Positions 14,046 to 21,701 of a DNA stretch of 23,950 nucleotides are shown in pieces. This DNA is from an uncultured Caryophanales bacterium (GTDB taxonomy: Bacteria > Bacillota_I > Bacilli_A > RFN20 > CAG-826), in assembly GCA_946404585.1 (NCBI GenBank), contig CAMJEC010000007.1, positions 1-23,950 of the forward strand, in the 5' to 3' direction. Position 1 is the stretch's first letter. Every line of letters begins with the position of its first letter. The position numbers and the translations under genes were made by a program. The notes below the pieces were generated by a model. The model was not told the DNA's origin, ran no database searches, and saw only the letters and a program-made list of their open reading frames with translations.

Positions 14046-15161
14046 CTAATCTTTCTTATTTTTCAATTTTTGAGCGATATATATCTCTGTGTAATTAATA
14101 CTAACGCGCAACATTTCACAATAGAGTTGAACGTGATCAGAAATCATTCTCATATTTAGGAACAGCAACAAAAGTTTAACGACATCTTTTTCACAAATAT
14201 CTAATTTTTCAGAATAATAATCACCATGAATAATTGAATTTCTATCAATGAATGAGTCGGCCTTGCTGTTCAAAATATCTCGATAAAGAGGATTTACAAT
14301 ATTCCACACCTCAGTGAAATAGGTTTGTTCTTTCAAACCTTCTAATAGTTGTTGAATCTTTTCTGCCCTTTGTACACCCTTTCTCATTCGTTTATCCAAT
14401 GTGAAATAATTGTCCATTGCTGCAGAGCAATTCTTATGCTCGCTTTCCAGCAAAGCAAAAACTGTTCTAGCAGCAGAGCGATATTCGCCGTTCTCTAAGC
14501 AATCAACAGCACTCACGATATCTTCAATTTTTCTTCTCATAGATGGGGAAGGGTTTTCTTCGGCTACAAATCTATAAAATAGTGTTTTTAGCGACGCGCA
14601 CTCATCAAACGTAAATGATTCCAAAACATCATCAATTGAAATGTCTTTTGACAAGATTGGAGCATCAGGTGTTTCCATAACGTATAGCAAAACACCATTG
14701 TCAGCATATTCCTTTAGTTTTGTTTTATATTCGTCAGAAAATAGATTCTTTCTTGAATCGTTTATTGCTGTATCTAATTTGATAAGAGCTAAGAAATAAT
14801 CAACCATGGCGTCTTGAAGTTTCTTTTCAAGCTCCCCTATTTTTTCATTCTTTCCACTTTTAATCATGGTTTCTTTAATAGTGTCTAACTTAGGATCGTT
14901 CTTTATCCACATTTCCATTATCTGAACCATGCGCTCATGTTCTGGTAAATCCTGGTCACCAAATAAAGCTTTGTCTATTCCATCTGTGGGAATTGAATTG
15001 TATAGTTCGTATAATTTATCTTCGATATCATATCTTGCCTTTGCCTTTTTCTGAGCCTCTTCTGATAATTTGGTTTGTTTTTTGATTGCAGCTAAAATCT
15101 CAGGGTTTCCCCTAATTTTTAAAGCTTCGGCAAAATAGTATTGGTACTTCTCGTGAGTCAT
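14046..15161 (-). CDS. HEPN-motif protein, possible RNase/abortive-infection effector
   Basis: This 371-residue, mostly helical cytoplasmic protein has no membrane span. The C-terminal part carries RNSIIH (307-312), followed by GDYYSEKL. That is the RNxxxH active-site signature of HEPN ribonucleases, and it sits at the start of a long helix as expected. An earlier stretch, NGEYRSAARTVFALLESEHK (224-243), resembles the first helices of HEPN domains that often precede it by this distance. The N-terminal 200 residues match nothing I know. TAGGAGA lies before the ATG. It heads a minus-strand group with an XRE regulator and an HNH protein. A role in phage defence or as a toxin is plausible from motif and neighbours but untested. 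No antitoxin nucleotidyltransferase (MNT) is seen. Confidence 0.7.
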   Translation of the reverse strand: MTHEKYQYYFAEALKIRGNPEILAAIKKQTKLSEEAQKKAKARYDIEDKLYELYNSIPTDGIDKALFGDQDLPEHERMVQIMEMWIKNDPKLDTIKETMIKSGKNEKIGELEKKLQDAMVDYFLALIKLDTAINDSRKNLFSDEYKTKLKEYADNGVLLYVMETPDAPILSKDISIDDVLESFTFDECASLKTLFYRFVAEENPSPSMRRKIEDIVSAVDCLENGEYRSAARTVFALLESEHKNCSAAMDNYFTLDKRMRKGVQRAEKIQQLLEGLKEQTYFTEVWNIVNPLYRDILNSKADSFIDRNSIIHGDYYSEKLDICEKDVVKLLLLFLNMRMISDHVQLYCEMLRVSINYTEIYIAQKLKNKKD

Positions 15162-15414
15162 ATCAAAGTCTCTCCTAACATTTTATTTTATAAAAAATTA
15201 TTTTTGAATAGATTATCTAAAAAGGGAGTAGAAAAATGTATTCCCTGTGACCATGTTGAGCTTATTATTCATTTGCGAATAAAGACTTGTTAGATTTTGT
15301 CTTTTTAGATGCACTGTAACATTATTTTGTTCCAGTAATGGCAAAATGTTCCAATTATCTTCAAAATAAAAAAGCGATTACATGAAGTAACCGCTATTTT
15401 AGTTTTTTAATTAA
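15162..15414. other. 253-base intergenic region, mostly featureless
   Basis: It contains the upstream region of the HEPN gene (TATAAA close to 15180-15190, no clear -35) and, at its left-reading end, the terminator of the next gene. I see no gene, repeat or structured RNA in the remainder. Confidence 0.5.
15367..15395 (-). terminator. Intrinsic terminator of the six-TM membrane protein gene
   Basis: AGCGATTAC (15373-15381) and GTAACCGCT (15387-15395) form a 9-bp stem with one G-U pair, followed on the minus strand by TTTTTTAT. It lies 20 bases after the stop. Confidence 0.75.
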
Positions 15415-16023
15415 TTATTCAGCCTTTTCTTCTGGTTGAGCTTCTTCTTCATCATCTTTGACTGTAAGTCTAAGTGTTGGTGGGATTGTGGCTAAAGTAC
15501 CTAAACCAAAGAGTAAGAAGTAATTATCAAATAATGGTTCTAATTCTTGGGATGGATTTGCATCAATCACGCTTAAATCAGAAGCAATATAGAATGAAGC
15601 ATACATGAAGACTAAGACCGCGAGGATGAAGCCTGTAGCGTAGAACATTTTAGCGATTCTCTTATTTCTAAACGATGTTAAGTAATAGATAAGAGATAAT
15701 ACTGCGGCCACAAGCATTAATAAACTAATAGCTAATAAAGCAACGTTTTGTGTGTAGATCTTAACGACCACTAAAACGAAAGAGACAATGATATTTGCCA
15801 CTAATGTGAGAATAGAAACAACTCTTGAAAAGACATTTCTACCTGTTGTTAATGCGGCTAAGAATAAAACACCCGCTACTAATTCTAAAACACCAACTGA
15901 AGCCAAGTTACCTGGAGTTCTCGCTGTTGCGCAGAATGAGATAGCTAAGACCGCTAAGACAATCACGATGCCAGATAAAATAATCGCGGCTACTGGAAAT
16001 TTTTTGTTTTCATTTTTACTCAT
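15415..16023 (-). CDS. Unknown six-TM membrane protein
   Basis: This is a 202-residue integral membrane protein. About six hydrophobic spans lie at 10-31, 41-58, 66-88, 94-116, 127-147 and 168-182. Short loops and a very acidic, Glu-rich tail (189-202) complete it. No catalytic or transporter motif is recognised. The start MSKNENKKF at 16023 is preferred. A longer reading frame reaching 16281 would run antisense through the lysine riboswitch and has an unlikely composition. It is monocistronic, with a TATAAT-like box around 16045-16050 on the minus strand and its own terminator. Transcription diverges from the riboswitch and transporter operon. Confidence 0.7.
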   Translation of the reverse strand: MSKNENKKFPVAAIILSGIVIVLAVLAISFCATARTPGNLASVGVLELVAGVLFLAALTTGRNVFSRVVSILTLVANIIVSFVLVVVKIYTQNVALLAISLLMLVAAVLSLIYYLTSFRNKRIAKMFYATGFILAVLVFMYASFYIASDLSVIDANPSQELEPLFDNYFLLFGLGTLATIPPTLRLTVKDDEEEAQPEEKAE

Positions 16024-16150
16024 AAGTATGAACCTACTTTCCTTTTGATTATAAACATCTATTTGTATAGACGCTAGAGAAAAGTGTTTTTGACTCTTCT
16101 CACCTATTAGACGTATGAAATATATAAAACTGCTAAAAAAAGTGTTTTTC

Positions 16151-16178
16151 TTGCAAATAATATAAAAATATATAAAAT
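16151..16178 (+). promoter_or_regulatory. Promoter of the lysine-riboswitch transporter operon
   Basis: TTGCAA (16151-16156) and TAAAAT (16173-16178) are separated by 16 bases. The predicted start near 16185 falls exactly at the beginning of the riboswitch P1 stem. Confidence 0.6.
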
Positions 16179-16185
16179 AGACGCA

Positions 16186-16358
16186 TAGATTGATAGAGGC
16201 GCGGTCTTTATCAGTAATAAGCAGAGACGGTAGTCGATGAAGCTTATGAAAGGAAATACCGCCGAAACCACTAGTAGACATATTAGTGAGTTGGGGTATA
16301 GGAGAACATCCTATGCACTCCTACAGCTATTGTTGTAGAGGAGCTATTGATGAAATCC
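16186..16358 (+). ncRNA. Lysine riboswitch (L box)
   Basis: Conserved L-box elements appear in order: GATTGATAGAGGCGCGG at the 5' side, AGTAA, GAAAGG with ACCGCCGAAAC in the core, the arm CACTAGTAGACATATTAGTG, then GTTGGGG, the CATAGGATG-type hairpin arm (TATAGGAGAACATCCTATG), and GAGGAGCTATTGATGAAATC closing P1. A further hairpin CTACAGCTATTGTTGTAG is present. The RNA should bind lysine and, with the terminator that follows, switch off the downstream transporter when lysine is plentiful. Confidence 0.93.
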
Positions 16359-16371
16359 TGTTCTTATACTG

Positions 16372-16404
16372 AGGTTGCATCGATAGAATGCAATCTTATT
16401 TTTT
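16372..16404 (+). terminator. Terminator of the lysine riboswitch
   Basis: AGGTTGCAT (16372-16380) and ATGCAATCT (16388-16396) form a 9-bp stem, including one G-U pair, followed by TATTTTTT. It lies between the aptamer and the ribosome site of the transporter gene, as expected for an OFF-type transcriptional switch. Confidence 0.8.
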
Positions 16405-16422
16405 AGGAAAGGGGTTTCATCT

Positions 16423-17283
16423 ATGAGAAGAAACAATTATTTAGCGTTACTTGCGCTTTTATCATCATTATCTTTATCCGCTTGTGGAGCTAATCAAGTG
16501 GATAATACTAGATTAGTTATTGGTATGGAATGTGCATACCAACCTTTTAATTGGACTGTTAATAAGTCTAATGAATTTACTTTACCAATTGATGGCACAA
16601 ATGAATTTGCGGATGGCTATGATATTGCTGTTGCTAGATTCTTATCTAAAGATTTAGGTAGAGATGTCGTCGTTAAAAGAATTGAATGGGATGATCTTAT
16701 TCCTTCTCTTAATAGCGGTTCTATTAATATGGTTTTAGCCGGTATGTCTTCCACTAGCGAAAGAAGAAAGACAATTGACTTTACTGAACCATATTTAAAG
16801 AGTGATTTAGCGTGGTTAATTAAACAAGAAAATATTCCAGAAGGTAATTCTAAAGATAATCCACTTAGTTATGAGGGATTAAAACAATTATTCAAAGGTC
16901 AATCATTAGTGTGTCAGGCTAATGTTGTTGGTGATGATATCATTGAAGATTATTTCGCTAGTGATGCCTCTCTTAATATTAGACATAGTTCCGCCCAACA
17001 AACATATCCATTAGCGGCATTAGATGTACAACGTGGCATTTCATTTGCGATGCCTGCTGAATTACCAGTTATTGAAGCGATGGCATCTTTAGATGGCTTA
17101 GGTGTCTTATATTGTGATTATTCTTTCTTAAGTGAAGGTGATTTAGAAGGTTTAGCGGTTAATATTGGTCTTAAAAAAGGTAACACCACTTTACTTAATG
17201 ATTTAAACGCTTCTTTAAGTAGACTTTCACAAGAAGAAAGAAGTCGCTTAATGGGTGAAGCTAGCCAAAGAAGTCAGGGTTAA
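16423..17283 (+). CDS. Amino-acid ABC transporter substrate-binding lipoprotein (predicted lysine)
   Basis: This 286-residue periplasmic-binding-type protein (SBP_bac_3 family) is anchored as a lipoprotein. A short signal peptide ends in the lipobox LSAC with Cys21. The mature part starts with RLVIGMECAYQPFNW, the usual first strand and ligand-contact region. GYDIAVARFL, WDDLIPSLNSG and MSSTSERRKTIDFTEPY (245-base region after the signal) are typical of polar amino-acid binders, including the Arg that contacts the ligand carboxylate. AGGAAAGGGG precedes the ATG. The lysine riboswitch directly upstream predicts lysine as the substrate. The permease gene follows after 5 bases. Confidence 0.93.
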   Translation: MRRNNYLALLALLSSLSLSACGANQVDNTRLVIGMECAYQPFNWTVNKSNEFTLPIDGTNEFADGYDIAVARFLSKDLGRDVVVKRIEWDDLIPSLNSGSINMVLAGMSSTSERRKTIDFTEPYLKSDLAWLIKQENIPEGNSKDNPLSYEGLKQLFKGQSLVCQANVVGDDIIEDYFASDASLNIRHSSAQQTYPLAALDVQRGISFAMPAELPVIEAMASLDGLGVLYCDYSFLSEGDLEGLAVNIGLKKGNTTLLNDLNASLSRLSQEERSRLMGEASQRSQG

Positions 17284-17288
17284 TCATA

Positions 17289-18077
17289 ATGATAGACTTA
17301 GCAAAAGCTGGTGATTTATTTATTAGAAACCAAGGCCTCATCTGGGCGGGTATTATTTCCACGCTTATCTTATCGATATTTGGTACTGTCGTGGGTTTAT
17401 TTCTTGGTGTTTTTATTGCCTATGGCAAGAATCTAAAAACAAAGTCTACTTCTTCTTGGATTAAGAAGGTTGGTTTCAATATTATTAAAGGATTATGTAA
17501 TATCTATTCGGTTGTCTTAAGAGGAACACCGATGATGGTTCAAGCCTTAATCTTTAAATATGGCTGCGCCGCTTTAGGACTTAACTGGGATGCGATTAGA
17601 TTTCCATCTTTAATTAGTGATGTCTTTAATGGTTGGTTCTTCGCAGGTTTAATTGTTATTACCTTTAACACTGCGGCCTATATGGCGGAAATTGTTCAAT
17701 CTGGTCTTAACGGTGTGGATATGGGTCAAGTAGAAGGTGCGAGAAGTTTAGGTATGAAGAGCTCCACTGCTTCTTTCTTTGTAGTCCTTCCTCAGGCAAT
17801 TAGAAATTCCTTACCAACGATTGGTAATGAACTAATTGTTAATATTAAAGACTCTTCTGTTTTAAACGTTATCGCTACGACTGAACTATACTATCGTATG
17901 AAAGTGATATCCACTGCTTCATATGCTTTCTTAGAAGGATATCTCATCTTAGCGGTTATCTACTTATTATTAACATTATTAGCCGCAGGCGTCCTTAAAC
18001 TTATTGAAAAGAAATTAGATGGACAAAAGATCTCCCTTAATCCATTTAATAGATTTAAAAGAGGATTATTTGCATGA
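17289..18077 (+). CDS. Amino-acid ABC transporter permease (predicted lysine)
   Basis: This 262-residue permease belongs to the HisM/GlnP (polar amino acid) family. Membrane spans lie at about 19-46, 67-95, 115-140, 160-170 and 218-240. RGTPMMVQ (78-85) is a family hallmark. The EAA-loop sequence EGARSLGM (149-156), followed by LPQAIRNSLPTIGNE, contacts the ATPase. It ends with TGA inside the ATG of the next gene (ATGA, 4-base overlap), which indicates translational coupling and shows that TGA is read as stop. It belongs to the lysine-riboswitch operon. Confidence 0.93.
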   Translation: MIDLAKAGDLFIRNQGLIWAGIISTLILSIFGTVVGLFLGVFIAYGKNLKTKSTSSWIKKVGFNIIKGLCNIYSVVLRGTPMMVQALIFKYGCAALGLNWDAIRFPSLISDVFNGWFFAGLIVITFNTAAYMAEIVQSGLNGVDMGQVEGARSLGMKSSTASFFVVLPQAIRNSLPTIGNELIVNIKDSSVLNVIATTELYYRMKVISTASYAFLEGYLILAVIYLLLTLLAAGVLKLIEKKLDGQKISLNPFNRFKRGLFA

Positions 18078-19087
18078 GTGAAGTTATTTTAGAAGTTAAA
18101 AACTTAGCAAAATTCTTTGACGCGAATAGAGTGCTTAAGGACATTAATCTCACAGTAAATAAGGGAGACGTGATAGCAATTATTGGTCCAAGTGGCTCTG
18201 GTAAATCAACATTTTTAAGATGTCTTAACTTATTAGAAGAACCAACAAGAGGATTACTCTCTTTTAAAGGTAATAATTACTTTAATATTGAGAAATGTAA
18301 GGATGATTTTGTGGATTATGATGCTTATCGTAAAGAAAAAGCAAAATATAAAGATGTCTTAGTGGAGGCAGAAGATAATCTTGCGATTTACCAAAATAAG
18401 ATTATTGAAGGCTATGTCACAAAACAAAATAAAAGAAGAGTTAAAGAGTGTAAGAAGATTTATAAAAAGGTCTTAAACGAGAAACCAAATAAAGCGGACT
18501 TCTTTGATAAAGATGCTTACGAAGCATTTATTAAAGAACATCCAATCACCGCGATTAGTGAAAAGCAAAGAAATCAAATGCGTAGTCAAATGACGATGGT
18601 TTTCCAAAGTTTTAATCTTTTTAACAATATGGATGTTTTAAGAAACTGCACGATCGCTCAAACTAAGGTCTTAAAACGTAGTTATGAAGAAAGTAAAGAA
18701 AGAGCGATCTTAGAATTAACTAAGGTTAATATGCAAGATAGAATGAACTATCGTCCTCGTGCCTTAAGTGGCGGTCAAAAACAAAGAGTCGCTATCGCTA
18801 GAGCGTTATGTATGGATCCTAAAATCATTCTATTTGATGAACCAACTTCCGCGTTAGATCCAGAAATGGTTAATGAAGTATTAGAAGTTATGAAGAAATT
18901 AGCCAAAGAAGGTAGAACCATGATTGTGGTTACTCATGAAATGAACTTCGCTAAAAACGTCGCTAATAAGGTTATCTTTATGGATGATGGCTATATCGTT
19001 GAAAGTGGAGATAGTAAATCCTTCTTTGCTCACCCTAAAGAGGAAAGAACTAAAGCTTTCTTAAAGAAGGCTAATATCAATTTATAG
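18074..19087 (+). CDS. Amino-acid ABC transporter ATP-binding protein with a large insertion
   Basis: The ATPase has 337 residues where family members have about 240-250. Walker A GPSGSGKST (38-46), Q-loop VFQSFNLF (176-183), signature LSGGQ (231-235), Walker B IILFDEP (251-257), D-loop SALD and the H-loop His288 are all intact, so it should be active. The added length is a Lys/Glu-rich, predicted helical insert of about 85-90 residues (roughly 66-160) between the Walker A domain and the Q-loop. The reading frame is continuous and the insert is not a separate known domain. It is translated from a 4-base overlap with the permease gene. It powers the predicted lysine importer. Confidence 0.92.
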   Translation: MSEVILEVKNLAKFFDANRVLKDINLTVNKGDVIAIIGPSGSGKSTFLRCLNLLEEPTRGLLSFKGNNYFNIEKCKDDFVDYDAYRKEKAKYKDVLVEAEDNLAIYQNKIIEGYVTKQNKRRVKECKKIYKKVLNEKPNKADFFDKDAYEAFIKEHPITAISEKQRNQMRSQMTMVFQSFNLFNNMDVLRNCTIAQTKVLKRSYEESKERAILELTKVNMQDRMNYRPRALSGGQKQRVAIARALCMDPKIILFDEPTSALDPEMVNEVLEVMKKLAKEGRTMIVVTHEMNFAKNVANKVIFMDDGYIVESGDSKSFFAHPKEERTKAFLKKANINL

Positions 19088-19131
19088 AATTAGTCTTCTT
19101 TTTCTAGTATCATAAAGCAAAGGTGATTTTT

Positions 19132-20340
19132 ATGGATAATGAATTAAATAGACTTATTCTTTTAGAACAAGAAAGACAAAATAATGGTATTGAACTTATC
19201 GCTAGTGAAAACTACGCTAGTATTGATGTAAGAAGTGCCTGTGGCTCTATTCTTACAAATAAATACGCCGAAGGCTTCCCGGGTCATAGATATTATGGGG
19301 GCTGTGAAGTCGTTGACGAAGTTGAAAACTTAGCGATTAATAGAGCGTGCGAATTATTTGGCTGTAAATATGCTAATGTACAGCCACATAGTGGTTCACA
19401 AGCTAACGCTGCGGCTTATAGAGCCTTACTTCCAGATGGCGGTAAGATTCTTTCATTAGTCTTAAATGATGGAGGTCATTTAACTCATGGTTCTCCAGTA
19501 TCTTTTTCTTCTCACCTATATACATTTGTCCACTATCCATTAAAAGACGGTCATCTTGATTATGAAGAAATAGAAAGAATTGCTATTAAAGAAAAGCCAG
19601 ATCTCATTATGGCGGGCTATTCTTCTTATCCATACACTATCGACTTTAGAAGATTTAGAGAAATCGCTGATAAAGTCGGTGCTTTATTTATGGTTGATAT
19701 GGCCCATATTGCTGGTTTAGTAGCGGCAGGTTTACATCCTTCCCCTATTCCTTATGCGGATGTTGTGACTTCCACTACTCATAAAACATTAAGAGGTCCT
19801 AGAGGTGGTCTTATTCTCACTAATAGTGAAGAGATGATTAAAAAGATTAACTCTGCCATCTTCCCATATTATCAAGGTGGACCATTAGAACATATTATTG
19901 GTGGTAAAGCCACTTGCTTTAAAGAAGCTTTAACGCCTGAATTTAAAGAATATATTAAGCAAGTATTAATTAATACGAGGGCATGCGCTGATAAGTTAGC
20001 AGAATTAGGGGCCTTAGTCTCTGGCACTGATAACCACTTATTTTTAGTTAATGTTTTAGATACATATGGTATCACTGGTAAAGATGCTCAATTAGCATTA
20101 GAAGGTATTGGTATCACCACGAATAAGAATATGATTCCTAATGATACATTAACCCCTGGTAAAACAAGTGGTTTACGTATTGGCTTTGCTGCAGTCACCA
20201 CTAGAGGATGCACTAAAGAACAAGCGGAAGAAGTCGCTATTATTATTCATAAATATTTAAGTAAAGAAATAGATGATAAAAAGGCTAGAGAATTAGTCTC
20301 TAACCTTGTTAGTAACTGGAAACAAATTCAAGATATCTAA
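19132..20340 (+). CDS. glyA: Serine hydroxymethyltransferase
   Basis: This 402-residue PLP enzyme interconverts serine plus tetrahydrofolate with glycine plus methylene-tetrahydrofolate, the main source of one-carbon units. Visible signatures are ELIASEN, NKYAEGFPGHRYYGG, QPHSGSQAN, GGHLTHGSPV, VDMAHIAGLVAAGLHPSP and STTHKTLRGPRGG with the PLP lysine at residue 218. Later PYYQGGP and RIGFAAVTTRG are normal. The start ATG at 19132 has AAAGGTGA 5 bases ahead; an in-frame GTG at 19123 would bury that site. It lies 44 bases after the transporter ATPase and may be co-transcribed, since no terminator is evident. Its stop overlaps the convergent antitoxin gene by 4 bases. Confidence 0.97.
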   Translation: MDNELNRLILLEQERQNNGIELIASENYASIDVRSACGSILTNKYAEGFPGHRYYGGCEVVDEVENLAINRACELFGCKYANVQPHSGSQANAAAYRALLPDGGKILSLVLNDGGHLTHGSPVSFSSHLYTFVHYPLKDGHLDYEEIERIAIKEKPDLIMAGYSSYPYTIDFRRFREIADKVGALFMVDMAHIAGLVAAGLHPSPIPYADVVTSTTHKTLRGPRGGLILTNSEEMIKKINSAIFPYYQGGPLEHIIGGKATCFKEALTPEFKEYIKQVLINTRACADKLAELGALVSGTDNHLFLVNVLDTYGITGKDAQLALEGIGITTNKNMIPNDTLTPGKTSGLRIGFAAVTTRGCTKEQAEEVAIIIHKYLSKEIDDKKARELVSNLVSNWKQIQDI

Positions 20341-20639
20341 TAAATCTTTTTGCGAATATCATTAAATACAACTTTTGAAGGTCTACCATCGCCTTTGTCG
20401 GCTCTTTCTAAGGACTCTTTCATCATATTGTCAAAGTCCTCTTCGCTCATATCCTCCATTACTGGCACATTCGGAGGCAAGGTGATGGGAAAAGGGATGC
20501 TATTTGTGTGAATAATTTGGTGATAAAGAGCATTGATTGCAGAAGAAGGCGACATGCCTAAATTCGCTAATATCGCTTCAGCTTTTTTCTTTATTTCCGG
20601 TTCCACTCTAACAACTATATTTGCGCTTTTATTTGCCAT
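20337..20639 (-). CDS. Orphan RelB/DinJ-family antitoxin-like protein
   Basis: This 100-residue protein has an N-terminal ribbon-helix-helix of RelB/DinJ type: NIVVRVEPEIKKKAEAILAN, then LGMSPSSAINALYHQIIHTN and SIPFPI. The C-terminal half is acidic (MSEEDFDNMMKESLERADKG), as expected for a toxin-neutralising tail. In type II systems the toxin (YafQ/RelE type) normally follows, but here the next DNA on this strand is the antisense of glyA, which it overlaps by 4 bases. It is therefore an orphan, or acts as a DNA-binding regulator only. A TATAAT box and a palindrome lie upstream (20687-20698), consistent with autorepression. Confidence 0.8.
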   Translation of the reverse strand: MANKSANIVVRVEPEIKKKAEAILANLGMSPSSAINALYHQIIHTNSIPFPITLPPNVPVMEDMSEEDFDNMMKESLERADKGDGRPSKVVFNDIRKKIY

Positions 20640-20686
20640 AATAATACTTCCTTATCTAAATATTATTATTCCATTTTGTATTATAT

Positions 20687-20698
20687 TTGTATATACAA
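20687..20698. promoter_or_regulatory. Palindrome TTGTATATACAA in the antitoxin promoter
   Basis: The 12-base perfect palindrome lies just upstream of a TATAAT -10 box (about 20680-20685 on the minus strand), in the promoter spacer of the RelB/DinJ-like gene. This is where an autorepressing ribbon-helix-helix antitoxin would be expected to bind. Confidence 0.45.
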
Positions 20699-20721
20699 TA
20701 TTAATTGATTAAAGAAATAAA

Positions 20722-20747
20722 AAACTAGAGCAAACTAACTCTAGTTT
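20722..20747 (-). terminator. Intrinsic terminator after the membrane-protein/acyltransferase pair
   Basis: AAACTAGAG (20722-20730) and CTCTAGTTT (20739-20747) form a 9-bp stem with an 8-base loop. On the minus strand the stem runs into TTTATTTC. It separates the two-gene operon upstream from the antitoxin gene. Confidence 0.8.
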
Positions 20748-20765
20748 ATTTCATATAAGTTACTT

Positions 20766-21698
20766 TTAATTTTTCTTTTTGGCGGCTTTGATCTTTTCTT
20801 TAATAGTGTCAATTGCTTCGTTTTTATCATCTTTAGTCAAGATCATCGCGGATATTTGACCATTAACTCTAGTTTTAACTGCTAGAATCTTTTTAGTTTC
20901 AAATGTTTTTGATTTAGCGTATTGGAATTTATATCTAAATTCACCTCTAAGGCCTTCTCTAATAGTTTCGAACTTATAATATTGCTCAAAATAATCATCA
21001 TAGATATTGATACACATATCACTGGCTTTGGTATTTTTACGGTTATTATGAATACCAGCGGCAAGTAGGAAATAAATACCCACTATTACTACAAACGTAA
21101 TAGAAGAAATGATAATAGCAGGAATAATCGCGGACATTGGATCGTTAAGATTTAATAGGAATTCAAGACCGACAATAAGGGCTATACCAACAATAAGGAT
21201 AAGTAGGATTGTTTTACCTAACATGAATGTTAATAAGAAGAGTGATGTTTTAAATGATTTAGCCTTAGGAGATTCGTTTAAAGGAAAACTCTTTAAAGGA
21301 GTTGGTCCTTCTTCACCTTCTTTTTTAATATCCACGATTGCGCCTCCATCTGTCATGACTTTCTTTTGTGATTCTACAGCTTTAACAACGCTTTCAGTGT
21401 TAAGTGACATTTCGATGTTACTTGGAGTTTTACTCTTAAATCTCTTTTTATTAACTAAATAGATGATTAAGTCAGCGACAAAGACTGGGATGGAGAAAAT
21501 CCACACCACAAAGCAAATGGCCGCGCCCATGAAGCAAGCATCATAGACTGGGTCTGGAACGTTTGGATCAGCGGGAACACCTCTAACAGCAATCGCAATA
21601 ACAGCGGCGATTAAAAAGAAACCGGCTAAGGTGATTGAGCCCACCAGTAAACCAAAGGCAATAATGTGTAAGGGATTTTTCCAGTATGGTTTAAACAT
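20766..21698 (-). CDS. Unknown four-TM membrane protein with C-terminal YcxB-like region
   Basis: This 310-residue membrane protein has spans at about 11-38, 54-82, 150-173 and 188-215. A polar loop of about 65 residues lies between spans 2 and 3. The cytoplasmic C-terminal region (about 228-295; NIYDDYFEQYYKF onward) has the alternating strand pattern of YcxB/PH-like domains, but this is a weak match. A Lys-rich tail ends the chain. It starts 3 bases after the acyltransferase stop, so the pair is surely one operon. A link to membrane lipid handling is possible from that neighbour only. Confidence 0.65.
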   Translation of the reverse strand: MFKPYWKNPLHIIAFGLLVGSITLAGFFLIAAVIAIAVRGVPADPNVPDPVYDACFMGAAICFVVWIFSIPVFVADLIIYLVNKKRFKSKTPSNIEMSLNTESVVKAVESQKKVMTDGGAIVDIKKEGEEGPTPLKSFPLNESPKAKSFKTSLFLLTFMLGKTILLILIVGIALIVGLEFLLNLNDPMSAIIPAIIISSITFVVIVGIYFLLAAGIHNNRKNTKASDMCINIYDDYFEQYYKFETIREGLRGEFRYKFQYAKSKTFETKKILAVKTRVNGQISAMILTKDDKNEAIDTIKEKIKAAKKKN

Positions 21699-21701
21699 AT
21701 A

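Noticed and set aside
16024..16281. N-terminal extension of the six-TM protein up to 16281
   Set aside because: The extra segment is antisense to the lysine riboswitch, and the start at 16023 gives a normal membrane-protein N-terminus.
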